NCBI GenBank assembly: GCA_022539475.1
Contig: VCMS01000002.1
Location: forward strand, 398,672 to 462,671
DNA from: Gracilaria domingensis
Lineage: Eukaryota > Rhodophyta > Florideophyceae > Gracilariales > Gracilariaceae
Direction of reading: 5' to 3'
Length of the DNA: 64,000 nucleotides
A model generated the notes under the pieces. It had not been told where the DNA came from. It made no database searches and saw only the letters and a list, made by a program, of their open reading frames with translations. The translations under genes and the position numbers were made by a program. Positions 1-9,833 of this stretch are shown piece after piece; within the stretch, counting starts at the first letter, position 1; every line of letters starts with the position of its first letter.

Positions 1-630
1 AATCGAAAACGATCAACAACAAATTCACACCAACTGTGGTTAACGCGTTCCTAAGCTTCTAGGTCGGGACACCAATTTGTGGAGCAATCCCAGAAAGGGA
101 AAAGCCAGCGAGGCAGTTCGAATCCCCGCTCTCAAGAGAGGTTCGCACAGCGAAAGCGCACCCCGTATCCTCCGGTGTGGGTGTAAATCCACGAGGACTT
201 TAGGCTATACCATCGGGTTGAGAAAGAGTGCCCAAACGGGAAAACGGCCAGAAAAGGCAGACACAGTAGTTTAGATCGTAGTTGACCAATGACGGTATCT
301 GTAGCCAAACGTAGACATCCAAAGGTGAAAAAACCAAATAGAAATAGACGGTAATGAACCGAACCAATGGAAAAACAAAAGAAAAAACAAAGACAAACCC
401 AAGTACTGGGGCGGAGAGAAAGTACCGGTCGGTAAACAAACATTTGTGCACTTCACGAGTCACAAGAAAAAAAAAAGAAAAACAAGACAAATGATTGTAT
501 GCAGTGCGTGCGCTCTCCTGGTTGGAGCCGGGGGATAACTAGACCGTGCTGCGGTAACTCGCTCTGCGAGGAGTTGGAGTCGTCGCGCAGGCGAAATAGT
601 TAGAGCCGCACACTGGGCTACCTTTACTAG
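1..630 (-). mobile_element. Possible LTR edge with primer-binding site
   Basis: No gene is visible here. At 57-74 the plus strand reads like the 3' end of a tRNA closing in CCA (TAGGTCGGGACACCA), so the minus strand holds a TGG-initial candidate primer-binding site. Four bases further right TGTGGAGCAATCCC begins. The left edge of the LTR at 54800 starts almost the same way (TGTTGTGGTGCAATCCC). This fits the inner end of a 5' LTR of a minus-strand element whose body lies left of the window. The outer LTR boundary could not be placed, so the extent given is a guess. From about 300 to 490 the sequence is A-rich and without coding character. Confidence 0.3.
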
Positions 631-727
631 GTTGGCGATGGCCTTGAGCCATCATCTAAGTAGTAGAATTGGCGGTCCTGTAGAGGGTTATCAACGTCTG
701 TCTCTTGCAGATGCTAGTTTTTGGCGA

Positions 728-827
728 GGGTCGTCCAGAAATTGGCAAGGGTCGTCCAGTAAATTTTTTGAAAAAATATCGAGATCAATTATTTCAAAAT
801 CTGCAGATAATTGCTTGGGTCGTCCAG
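728..827 (+). repeat. Three copies of an 11-bp motif
   Basis: GGGTCGTCCAG occurs at 728-738, 749-759 and 817-827. The first two are 21 bp apart and are followed by similar bases (AAATTGGCAA and TAAATTTTTT). The segment lacks a convincing open frame. It may be a decayed minisatellite or part of an unrecognised repeat. Confidence 0.45.
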
Positions 828-1192
828 AATCGCTGTGCAGTAAATACTGGTGGGTTTTCCACTCGTGCTAGTTCTTTAGTCGAGGGCTACCTGAACTGTA
901 TTTCGCGAAGTCTAGGTTCAGTTTCCATTAAGGTGCACATTACACGATACCTTCTGCGGAATGATACCCTGCAACGCATGGAATACTAGTGCTAGTACAG
1001 ATGATGCCCATTATGAAATCATACCGTTTTATTCGTATCTATTCTTCTAGCGACCGCTTTTGCTAACCACTACTTCGCTATATTACATGTACCATTTCCC
1101 CATGATGGATCGGGTGTAGGCGCAATCTGCGGCAGATGCCGCAGAGGGCACCTGCACCAAATTGCGGTAACGGTAGAACACATACGCACTCC

Positions 1193-1225
1193 GAGAGGAT
1201 GAGGCGCGAAGCGCCTCATCCTCTC
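1193..1225. repeat. Perfect 15-bp hairpin
   Basis: GAGAGGATGAGGCGC, a 3-base loop GAA, then its exact reverse complement. The arms are GC-rich in AT-richer surroundings and no gene abuts it. It could be a transposon end or a folded remnant. No U-tract follows, so nothing suggests a terminator. Confidence 0.7.
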
Positions 1226-1323
1226 CGTTCGTCATGTAGGAAACCATGCCCAGATGCAGGGTTCCCTACTTGAGGAACCTGCACCTGCAACTCGTGAGCT
1301 ACGTACGCATCAAAAGTCATTTA

Positions 1324-1838
1324 CCTGTATACGCAAGCGGAAAGTATCCATAAGTTAGTCAATGATCCGTTGGATACATTTGAAATGCGATGGAACGTAC
1401 AATTGATAAAGCAAAACAGAAAAGTTGCGCTAGAAAATTCGAGGGACCTAGTAACTCGCAAAATGAAAAAGAAGAAGGAAAGGGATCGGTTAGATTACCA
1501 GCCCACCATCATCGTAAAGCGCGAAAGGTGTCGAAGCGAGAACTCTCAACCAAGGACACCAAGAATGCCCATGCAGCAAACATACCTCAAGATGCGATAA
1601 ACGAAAGAGCAGCCTATGTCCCAACCAAGTACCAGAATCGCCTATCCCGAACAGCCAGAGATCGATCTTGAGAGACGAAATGAAATTGGTCGTTTTCCTG
1701 TATACGCAAGCAGAAAGTATCCATAAGTTAGTCAATGCTCCGTTGGATACAGTTGAAATGCGATACAACGTACCATTGATAAGAGCAAAACAGAAACGTT
1801 GCGCTAGAAAAGTCGAGGGACCTAGTAACTCGCAAAAG
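1324..1838 (+). repeat. Pair of ~140-bp direct repeats
   Basis: The segment 1324-1463 recurs at 1697-1838 with roughly 90 percent identity judged by eye; both begin CCTGTATACGCAAGC and end near AACTCGCAAAA. They are separated by about 230 bp of unique sequence. Possibilities are short LTR-like repeats of a small non-autonomous element or a local duplication. No TG...CA termini were seen. Confidence 0.7.
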
Positions 1839-2098
1839 TAACCCAAAGTCTTTTTCCTGCCGTTTACATGTCGCAGAGCGCGAAGAGACGTGGTGAGGAT
1901 TGGTTAGTTTAGAACAAAGATACGTAGAAGGAAATGGAAGCACGTACGAAAAGACTGCACGGAAAGACTGCACGGAATACATCCGTGAGATACGGATGCT
2001 GTCCGCTTTATGGAGGCGTCCGACGAGGGCGGAGAAAGAGAATAAGGTACGCTTCATGTCCGCTTAATGGAATCCATTCTCAGCACGCTACTTCGTAA

Positions 2099-2164
2099 TC
2101 CGTCGTACTTTTTTCCGCCCTCGCACTTCGTAGCGAGTGCGAGGGCGGAAAAACGTACGACGGA
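2099..2164. repeat. Long hairpin, about 29-bp stem
   Basis: The outer arms TCCGTCGTAC and GTACGACGGA pair, then a T6/A5 stretch, then a 13-bp arm CCGCCCTCGCACT with its complement around an 8-base centre. One base is unpaired near the A/T stretch. It lies about 360 bp upstream of the transposase-like gene at 2529 and could mark an end of that element or an independent fold-back insertion. Confidence 0.7.
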
Positions 2165-2528
2165 GCGGAGTAGAACGCGAGGATGGCACGGATCACGACG
2201 GTAACAAAAGATCGGACGTCGGACGGGCGGGGGCGGCGGCGGAGGGAAGAGATTTATTTTTCTGTGCGAGATTGGACAAGTGTACAGCGTACAACGTTGG
2301 GAAACCAGAGGTTTATAACCAGTGGTAGATAATACGAGAAGTACAGCCTTGTGTTGAGGTCGACGTGTACCTACGTTCCTTTTTGAACGAAAGCACGTGA
2401 TTTAAACTCAAAATATATTCTCCGTTCTGAGCAACACGTCGATATTGACTGTCGCTCGACCTCCTTCTCCCTTCGGACGCCCTTCCCTTGCAGTCTTTGT
2501 CGTCGTTTCTCGTTCATTTCTTCTTCCC

Positions 2529-5500
2529 ATGGTCTACTACTGTACACATAAGAAGCGTGGGTGCCCCTTCGTTACTCGCCGAGGAGTCTTATCTCTTCAA
2601 CAGCATGTCAACCATTGCCCGTTTCGTCTGAAAGCAGCGCTGGAAGACGACAATAGGCGGCCCATTCGGAGAAGCAAGCGTCTCAAGCTTTCCGCGCCCG
2701 CGCCCGCATCTTCCGAAACGGTCACTGCCCCTTGTCGCCTTCCCGAGCCTCCAGTGTCCGAGGACATCGTCGACCCCACTCCGTGCGCCCCTCCCATTCC
2801 GGACACTTCGCATTGTGGTTCTCCTTCCCCGGGTCCCGCGTCATTAGAGCGAGAACACGGAAGCAGTTCCCGCCCAGTGCCTTCTGAGGAGGCCCTTGGT
2901 GATTTGCATATGGATTATCTCACGGTTTGTCTGGCTTCAGTAGCTTCCAACCTTGGTCATCGTGAGGCGGACGAGCTAATTGGGCTACTTCGGGACCCGC
3001 GATTCTCGCAAAAGCGATTCAACGAGACCATAACAAGTTCCAAGCGCTGTACAGAACTGAAGAACGCCATTTTCGAACGATACGCCTCAAAGGACGGTTT
3101 CAATCGCAGAACTGTCTCGCCAGAAGGATGTAAGTTCAGCGCCACCCTCTACACGAGAGACCCCGTTCAGACACTTGTGAAACAGCTCCAGTTGGCTAAC
3201 AACGAAAACACATTCTTCGACCCTATACCTCAGACCCACTCTACGAAAATATCTCACCCCATCTCCGGCTCTCTCGCAAGAGACGCCACCTCAAAACTTA
3301 AGGAAATGGTCATGGGCTCTTTGGATAGTAGAATACTGTGGTACTCCCAAGAAATAAGTTACAGTGAATCTTTCGTAGGTCTTCTGCAGGTATACACCGA
3401 TAAGTCTTCAACAACTCTAAAGCAAACATCGGTTACCGCCTATCCTCTTCACCTCATATTTTTCAACTTCTCCGACGAGCTTCGCCGTAAGTGTATCCGT
3501 GATGACCTCACAGTAGTGGCATACTTCCCTACCACACTGATCGAGGTTTCCGCATCTGAAGCAGACGCAATGCCATTTGTTTCTAGCAAGTCTCTACGCG
3601 AGTCCAGGATGCAAATCCTTCAAGAATCTCTTCGTCAAGTCCTGGAGCCCATTCTAAATCTCACGCAGAAAGGTTTTCAGTTCATCGGGGAAGACAAACT
3701 AAGTCGAGTGTGCCATCCTCTGCTTGCAAGTTATTGTGCGGATATTCCTGAGGCTAAGGACATTCTGTCCATTCTTCATGGGACCAAAACGGAAAGCCCG
3801 TGTCATAGATGCAAAGCCCCTCGCTCATCTTTATGCAGTCCTATTCCCACCTCATTCAACGGACGTTCTCAAAAGCACACGAAAAGCATCCGAAACACAT
3901 ACACAGCTATCTTGACACATGCACAAAAAGACGAGGCGGAAAGACGTCCACGTCGTGCGAGGGAGAGGAGATCTCAAGCGGATACTCTGATGCGTTCAAA
4001 TTCCATATCTCTCATTCCTTCGTTCCTCGAAACTTCCGTAAGCCTTGGAATGATCCCGGGATTGTCTCCATACAGTCTGTTCTCATTCGAACCATTACAC
4101 AACTTGCATCTCGGCATCTCAAAGTTGATAAAAACGGCCACAATCGAGAGACTGCAGTCAGACACCCTGTGCACCACAATAGGAACATCTGCATCGCGTT
4201 CATTTCGAACGATACGCACCCAACTCCTCAACCATGCAAACGCAATTCTAGCTGCCATAGAACGCGATTCTCCTGCCAAAGGTTTACATATCGATTTCTC
4301 CACGCAGGAGAAAGGCAAATCTTTGAATGGTATCTTCACGAAAGACGGTCTCAGTGGAATGCTGGAGGCCAAAAACTACAAAGCACTTGACATGGTCTTT
4401 CCCTTCATAGGAGCATTCTTTGACATATGCTGTGGAGAACAGGACGTTGCCCCAATCACAACCGTTTTCTCTCAGTATTCGGACTTGCTCTCGACCTTAT
4501 TCAGATACAATCGTGACCCGTATTGGACTGAAAGCTCTCTCCTGTGTCTTAGTTCGGAGATTGAAGCCTTCAAGCGTTCCGCAACAAAGACTCTGGCGGA
4601 TTTTCATCCCTCCAGACTGGGAACTCTGAAGTTTCATCTTCTCGATCATCTCGTGGACGATATTCGCCGTCTGGGAAGTATCTAGTACTACGACGCAGGC
4701 ACATACGAACATGCACACCTGCTATTTAAGAGACACTACAAAAAGACGTCCAGAAGAACAGCAACGGCTGTGGAGGAGACTATTCGCTCCATTGAGCACG
4801 GACATGTTAGAAAGCAATGGAATGGCAATACTCCTTACCAGCGTAATCCAGGTTTACCAGGAACTTCCACACAGCTTCCTCGGTTTGCAATGAGAGGGCG
4901 TTCTTTCACTTTACGAGCTCTTCAACATTGTGTTTCAAGTATGTCCAGTTCGAAAACATGGATTGCTGTTAGAGAGATGTTCTCAAGTACGGACACAAGG
5001 TCGATTCTTGATCAGATTGGTGAACAGGCCCTTCCTCCTTTCCTCAGTCTCGTGAAAGAAACACTGGATGAGCACTCTATTACATACTTCCCAGAAAAGA
5101 CAAGGATAACTCTGGTGAATTCGGCCCTCGTGAAAGGCGGTTTCGTTCCGACTCTTGAACACTTCGATTCGTCTTCTAAGGCACTTAAGCTGGGACGACC
5201 CAAATACCCCATCATCCAACGTGTCTTCGCTTCTCCAGCATTTGGTCCCAGTAGAGAGCCAAAGTTTTCCACTGTATTGGTAAGCGGAGAAGATTCAGAG
5301 ACTTGGGTTGCCCAGGTAGTCGCTCTGATGTCGGCCACGTCGCGATTCGGAGCTATTGCAAAGGTCGCGTATTGTGCTAAAAGTCGCGGATCAAGTGGGT
5401 GTGAAGCGCTAGTTTTCTCTAGTTTGATATGTGTGCACGGCGTGTGCAGCGAAATCACTGCCAGAAGAGCCGGGAGGAGTGCTTTCCAAGGTCTCCGGAG

Positions 5501-5555
5501 GGTGCCAAAATGTGGCCAGAACGTGCCCGCGGGCGGAGGGGGTCGGTCGTGTTAG
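2529..5555 (+). pseudogene. Transposase-like protein, one in-frame stop
   Basis: One reading frame runs from ATG 2529 past 5440 and is interrupted only by TAG at 4683-4685. Just after the stop the same frame continues with YYDAGTYEHAHLLFKRHYKK, the kind of segment that follows a Leu-Gly-rich stretch in Plavaka/KDZ-type transposases. The N-terminus has a cysteine/histidine zinc-finger-like motif (CTHKKRGCPF...HVNHC). The middle has a CxxC motif (CHRCKAP) and EPLHNLHLGISK, reminiscent of the segment in Plavaka (CACTA superfamily) proteins where a catalytic acidic residue lies near HxLHLG. I infer a DNA-transposon transposase of about 1000 residues, family not certain. The 3' end is cut by the fold-back element at 5442, and the final stop at 5553 lies inside that insertion. 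The stop codon and insertion suggest a dead copy. The lack of other lesions suggests recent inactivation, or readthrough. Confidence 0.55.
4683..4685 (+). other. In-frame TAG inside transposase-like frame
   Basis: The codon lies between LGSI and YYDAGTYEH in one frame. Both sides are coding-like and no frameshift is needed. GTATCTAG surrounds it, but an 8-base intron is not credible. Confidence 0.75.
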
Positions 5556-6046
5556 GGTAGCTACCCTACCACGACCGGACCCCCCCGCCCGCGGGCACGT
5601 TTTGGGCGATGTTTTGAAAAATGTGCGATATTATGCCCGCGGGCGGAGGGGGGTCGGTCGTGTTAGGGTAGCTACCCTAACACGACCGGACCCCCCCGCC
5701 CGCGGGCACGTTTTGGACGATTTTTTGAAAAATGTGCGATTTTATGCCCGCGGGCACGTTTTGGACGATTTTTTGAAAAATGTGCGATTTTATGCCCGCG
5801 GGCGCGGGGGTCGGTCGTGTTAGGGTAGCTACCCTAACACGACCGGACCCCCCCGCCCGCGGGCACGTTTTGGACGATTTTTTGAAAAATGTGCGATTTT
5901 ATGCCGGCGGGCGGGGGGTCCGGTCGTGTTAGGGTAGGTACCCTAACACGACCGACCCCTCCCCGCTCGCGGGCACGTTTTGGCCACATTTCGGCGCCTT
6001 CCCGGGACCTCCCAAAACACGCCGCCCCGCAGTGATTTCGCTACAC
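5442..6046. mobile_element. Fold-back element made of 72-bp palindromes
   Basis: Inverted ends are GTGTGCAGCGAAATCACTG (5442-5460) and, reverse-complemented, GTGTAGCGAAATCACTGC (right end 6046). Inside are four near-perfect palindromes of 71-73 bp at 5525-5596, 5635-5707, 5794-5864 and 5903-5974, plus one collapsed copy (GCCCGCGGGC at 5746-5755). They are joined by a 38-bp spacer containing ACGTTTTGGACGA and TTTTTTGAAAAA. The repeat period is about 110 bp. Each palindrome starts and ends in GCCCGCGGGC and has the centre GTTAGGGTAGCTACCCTAAC. The flanking arms (5461-5524 and 5975-6030) are diverged inverted copies of each other. No gene is present and no clear target duplication was found. It interrupts the transposase-like gene. 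Confidence 0.8.
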
Positions 6047-6402
6047 CCGGCCGCCGGTACGTTGGCGCCGCTGTCCACGTGTATTCGCGGGAGTAGGCTA
6101 TACATGGAAGTGAATGAGTGTACTCTTGACTACTATGCAAATCATTTGAAGAGCATGATTAGAGAGCGCGACCATTGCTCGCGTGAGTCATCATTGCGCG
6201 AACTCCACGACTCTAAAGCGTACAATCAGCGTGCGAGCGGCCACGGACAGGACACGGACGAGACTGGCAGTGCGCTGGGAGGAGCTGCCGAAAGCGGGGG
6301 TGCCCAGCGTAAGTCGCCATTTAAAAGGCTCGCATCCGTTCTTGTATCGTCCAGAGCGAACGTATTGTTGATATACACCTTTCACTGCAATAGCTGTTCA
6401 AC
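6047..6402. other. Gap, nothing identified
   Basis: Open frames here are short and overlap on both strands. The stretch may hold the continuation of the interrupted transposon at 2529-5441. No recognisable domain, RNA or repeat was seen. Confidence 0.5.
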
Positions 6403-7520
6403 ATGAAGCCAACTCGTGTTCGAAAGCGTACGCAAAGCGTGACTCCTCGCACTCGGCGGAGCACTCGATTATTGCAAGGTGGAATGCGGGTTTCTCTGCA
6501 GATGGATATTGAGAATGAAGGAGAGGTGATAGTGGGGTAAGCGTTTTTGCATGGAATTGGAAGTGTTCTACGCCACGAGTTGCTCGGGAAGCAATTGGAC
6601 CCAGGTCTTGTGATGGTTCATAGTATTCTCATCATTCGAAGCGGTCAGACGTTCTACCCTTACCGGGCGGAGGGCCTGGATCTTCCACAATATATCCAGG
6701 ATCTCCGGACGGCCGCTCCTTGGGATGGGAAAATGATAGAACCGGTGGCAGCCAGCATTCCGGCGTCCAAGCGAGGAACGGTGAGCGCTATGAGTGAGGT
6801 GATGACGCCGACAAGCCGCACGGAGCCAATTCGAAGTTCATCAACACCGAGAGGTAGCGCATCAGTAGCACCTCCACGGGCAGGTCCGTCGTCTGTTACG
6901 AAGCGGTCTATGAAACGAGAGCATCCCCAGCTACGAAGCGGACAGGTCAAACAAAGTCTACCTCCGTTACGAAGCCCACTGCGTCGAAAAGGGCTTCTCC
7001 TGCGATGAATCAAACCGTCGACACAAGGGGATCTTCTGCGTCGAAACAGACGGTTCAGCAGGGGACGGCTATGCAAGAGGAGGAAGATGAGATCATAAAA
7101 GGTCCCCTTCCAGACGTGGATGCGCAATCCGCACAAGGAGCTGGTCCATCTGTACCCCAAACTGCACCAGAAACTGCGGAGCAGCAGGACGATGACGTTG
7201 TGCTTCTGTCCGCAAGAATGGCACGTTCAAGTGTTTCTGGCGAGCGGTCTGGAACACAAGGGACACCTACTCGGAGCAAGACGTACAGACGAATTCGTCA
7301 GAAGGTACCAAAGGTGAACCTCAATTCCAATTTCGTGTACAACAAACTGTGGCAGTGGAGAGAAGAAGTGGATTCTGCTATTGGAGACCTGTTGCAGAAG
7401 ATGGATGCGTTTGTTATCTATCCCGGCGATAAAAGTTGCGAAATTGTGGATAACTTCCGGTTTTCACTTCGACAGTCCATTGTACGTGAAGTTAGGGAAC
7501 AGGTCATTTCGATAAAGTAA
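6403..7520 (+). CDS. Hypothetical protein, likely one broken reading frame
   Basis: ATG 6403 opens a basic frame (MKPTRVRKRTQ) that stops at TAA 6538. The stop overlaps GGTAAGC, which could instead be an intron donor. The same frame is open again to 7008 and encodes a Ser/Thr/Arg/Pro-rich segment. At about 6913-6915 the composition jumps to another frame: reading one base back gives ACG AGA GCA..., an S/T/K-rich segment that continues without a stop to 7520. One extra A in the AAA at 6913 would join the two halves. The C-terminal 90 residues (KVNLNSNFVYNKLWQWREE...) look like a folded domain but match no family I know. Given its place downstream of the transposase-like gene it may be a second protein of the same element. 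Function unknown. Confidence 0.4.
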
Positions 7521-7579
7521 CTTTTATGTTTAACTATCTCTAAAAGGTTTACAACACCGAAAAGTCATGTGTTCTAACC

Positions 7580-8482
7580 TCAAAGCTGGGGGAATGGGGA
7601 GGGGGATAACTTTTCCTTAACAACGTTGACGTAGTTTGTATGAAAAGGAGCGGGGTCACCGCCTACAATGTTTCTTTCTTGGCGGGAAAAGTCGTAGAAG
7701 TACGCGTTCCTAAACTGAAAGTCGGAGAAAGAAGTAGGGAAGCCAACGAGAGTTTTCCCATATGCAAGAAGTCGCCCAACGGTCTCTTCCAGGTTGAAAG
7801 TAGTACCTGTCTTAAGCGAAACTATCTTCAACAGCTCTTTCATTATTGTGAGCACAACCGTACTGCACTCCGTAGCGACTACGTCCATAGGAATGAAACC
7901 TCTTGAGGCCCCGACGATGTTGAACGCTGATAGCCACACGAGCTTCTCATAATAGCTTACGAGAAATGTGTCTTCGTCGACAACCCCGCAAGTGAGACCC
8001 ATAGACCTAAACCTGTCTGCAACGTTGGAGGCCCACTTTCCTGTTGCGACAGTGAGACCATCCGGACTTTGAGGAGTGACACCATCCTGCGGAGCTGCGT
8101 TTCTTGAGGGGACACCAACGTATAGGACAACTTTTGAACATGTGTCCACACCGAGCTTCGAAACCAATGGTATGATGTCTCCATTCTGGAAGAAAACGAG
8201 ATTCTCTCTGAGCGAATAAGGGCAAGCCTGAATTACGGTCTCCAGGGTGTTCGTTCTTCCACAAACTAGTATCGGTACATCAGAAAGATGAGAGGTAGCA
8301 GCCATGCTGCAGAATTCGTGTGCGGAAATGACCGTATCTTCTTCGTTCGCCAGCATGGTACCTATACGCCCCCTTCCAACAATAACGGCCCGAGTCCTTC
8401 GGGCGGGAGATGAGGCCTGAGGGACGTCAGAGTATCTGGGACTCGGAGGCGGAGTGGGAGGCATGTCGCACTGGGAGTTCAT
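7580..8482 (-). CDS. Ketopantoate reductase-like (ApbA/PanE family) protein
   Basis: Predicted 300 residues from ATG 8482 (MNSQCDMPPTPPPSP), intronless. Residues 32-41 form an N-terminal nucleotide-binding loop (AVIVGRGRIG). Residues 96-101 carry the FFQNG segment typical of 2-dehydropantoate 2-reductases. Residues 178-188 carry the YEKLVWLSAFN motif, whose Lys and Asn correspond to the catalytic and substrate-binding residues of ApbA/PanE. The family reduces 2-dehydropantoate to pantoate with NADPH in pantothenate and CoA synthesis, but many eukaryotic relatives have unknown substrates. The length suits the family. The first 27 residues are Pro/Ser-rich; I see no convincing targeting signal. 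It is isolated between transposon remnants. Family assignment fairly good, exact substrate unknown. Confidence 0.7.
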   Translation of the reverse strand: MNSQCDMPPTPPPSPRYSDVPQASSPARRTRAVIVGRGRIGTMLANEEDTVISAHEFCSMAATSHLSDVPILVCGRTNTLETVIQACPYSLRENLVFFQNGDIIPLVSKLGVDTCSKVVLYVGVPSRNAAPQDGVTPQSPDGLTVATGKWASNVADRFRSMGLTCGVVDEDTFLVSYYEKLVWLSAFNIVGASRGFIPMDVVATECSTVVLTIMKELLKIVSLKTGTTFNLEETVGRLLAYGKTLVGFPTSFSDFQFRNAYFYDFSRQERNIVGGDPAPFHTNYVNVVKEKLSPSPFPQL

Positions 8483-8879
8483 TGCAAGTGTTCGAATGTT
8501 TTTGTGTGACGATAGAAATGGAAGATGGGGCGGAGAACTGCTGGGGTAAAGAGTGATACTTAAGTAAAAACGGTTAGGAAGCGCAGAACGGGAACATGGT
8601 TCACTTTGTGAAAGTGAGCGAAATGTATGATATGTGATTGTACTGAATGAATGATAGGGCTTGTATGAGACGACAAGCCACAAAGTGTGATGATGTTTTA
8701 TGAAAGGTAGGTGGAAGAGTAGAAAGTGTGCAATGAATGAAACTGATTTCGAACCTGAGTTGTAAAGTAGTTGTAAAGTACGAGTTACGGGGAGCTTGAA
8801 TACAGGATGAAAGGAGCCATTTTGGCTTCATAAATGACGTGAACGGGTTCTATAGCTTCACTTGGATTGCCATAATTAA

Positions 8880-9200
8880 AAGGATGGAGTTGGATTGCGC
8901 CCGAATACGTCTATAAAGGTCGTAGAAGCACTTATGAACGAAGGAGTTGTGGACATGTTATTGTTGATGACGGTGGAGCCAGGGTTTGGAGGACAGGCGT
9001 TTATGGAGGGTGTTCTTGACAAGGTGCGACATGCAAGGGAGTTGTACCCAAGAATAGGGATACAGGTGGATGGGGGTATTGGACTGAGTACTGTGAAAGG
9101 AGTAGTGAAGGCCGGTGCAAACATTTCAGTTGCAGGATCTGCCATCTTTGGCTCGAGTAACCCAGCTCATGTCATAGCTGGTTTTCGAAAGGTTGGTTAG
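8880..9200 (+). pseudogene. C-terminal fragment of ribulose-phosphate 3-epimerase
   Basis: About 105 codons encode the second half of a ribulose-5-phosphate 3-epimerase. GLRPNTSI begins it, followed by LMTVEPGFGGQAF (phosphate-binding/active-site loop), IQVDGGIG with the catalytic Asp, and AGANISVAGSAIFG near the C-terminus; it ends at a normal family position. The N-terminal half with the first catalytic His and Asp is absent: a stop lies at 8877 and the upstream 400 bp encodes nothing similar. The start is preceded by TTAAAAG, which could be a 3' splice site, so a terminal exon of a broken gene is possible. The simplest reading is a 5'-truncated, non-functional copy. The epimerase acts in the pentose phosphate pathway and Calvin cycle. 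Confidence 0.75.
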
Positions 9201-9270
9201 AGATAGTAGCATAAATTTATTGTTTATTACATTGTTACCTTTACGTGTTATCACGACTATATTCTCCGTC

Positions 9271-9620
9271 TCCATTGGAGATGTATTTCTCTTGTATCAC
9301 AACCGGGAAAGGATGTGAGAGAACATAAATATATCCCCAGTGGACGCTGAGAGGGAGGATGAACTACTCTACGTGCTACCATTGTTACCCATCCGGTGTT
9401 GAGTGGTGACATATTCTTTTTTTGTCACAACCCACAAAGGATGTGACGGAAGAAGAACATGCCCCCAGTCGAGACAGAGGGTGAGCAACTCTAAGTACAA
9501 TCACTAGTCCCTAGCTTGCCTCCACTGGCAATATCTTCCTGTTTTGCTATAACCATCGAGTGAGGTTATGGTGGAAGAGAAAAATATCGCCGGTCGAGGC
9601 GAGGTGGGTGGGGACTATGT
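9271..9620 (+). repeat. Three diverged tandem copies of ~115 bp
   Basis: The units begin near 9271, 9390 and 9500. Each carries a variant of TTGTATCACAACC...AAAGGATGTGA...CCCCAGT.GA...GAGG and lies directly upstream of the gene at 9834. The copies are strongly diverged (about 60-70 percent by eye). Possible old promoter repeats or a minisatellite. Confidence 0.5.
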
Positions 9621-9833
9621 GAAGAGGGGACAGAGAGATGGCGCTTAAATATTGGAAGGTGCGGAGGTGTACAGTAGATGTTTTGGCTGGAAATGGGATG
9701 AGGGAAACAGGGACAATCATGGTGCTGGATATAGCCCGTGTGGTTGGACAGTGGGGGTGGACAGCACAGTTTAGCTCGATTGCACTGTATCGCAGCGGAA
9801 ACTTCGATCCAACTACTACTTCTTTTTCTGAAG

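Noticed and set aside
105-140. GTTCGAATCC motif as a tRNA gene
   Set aside because: The T-stem does not pair and no D or anticodon arm is present; the motif lies in a probable LTR.
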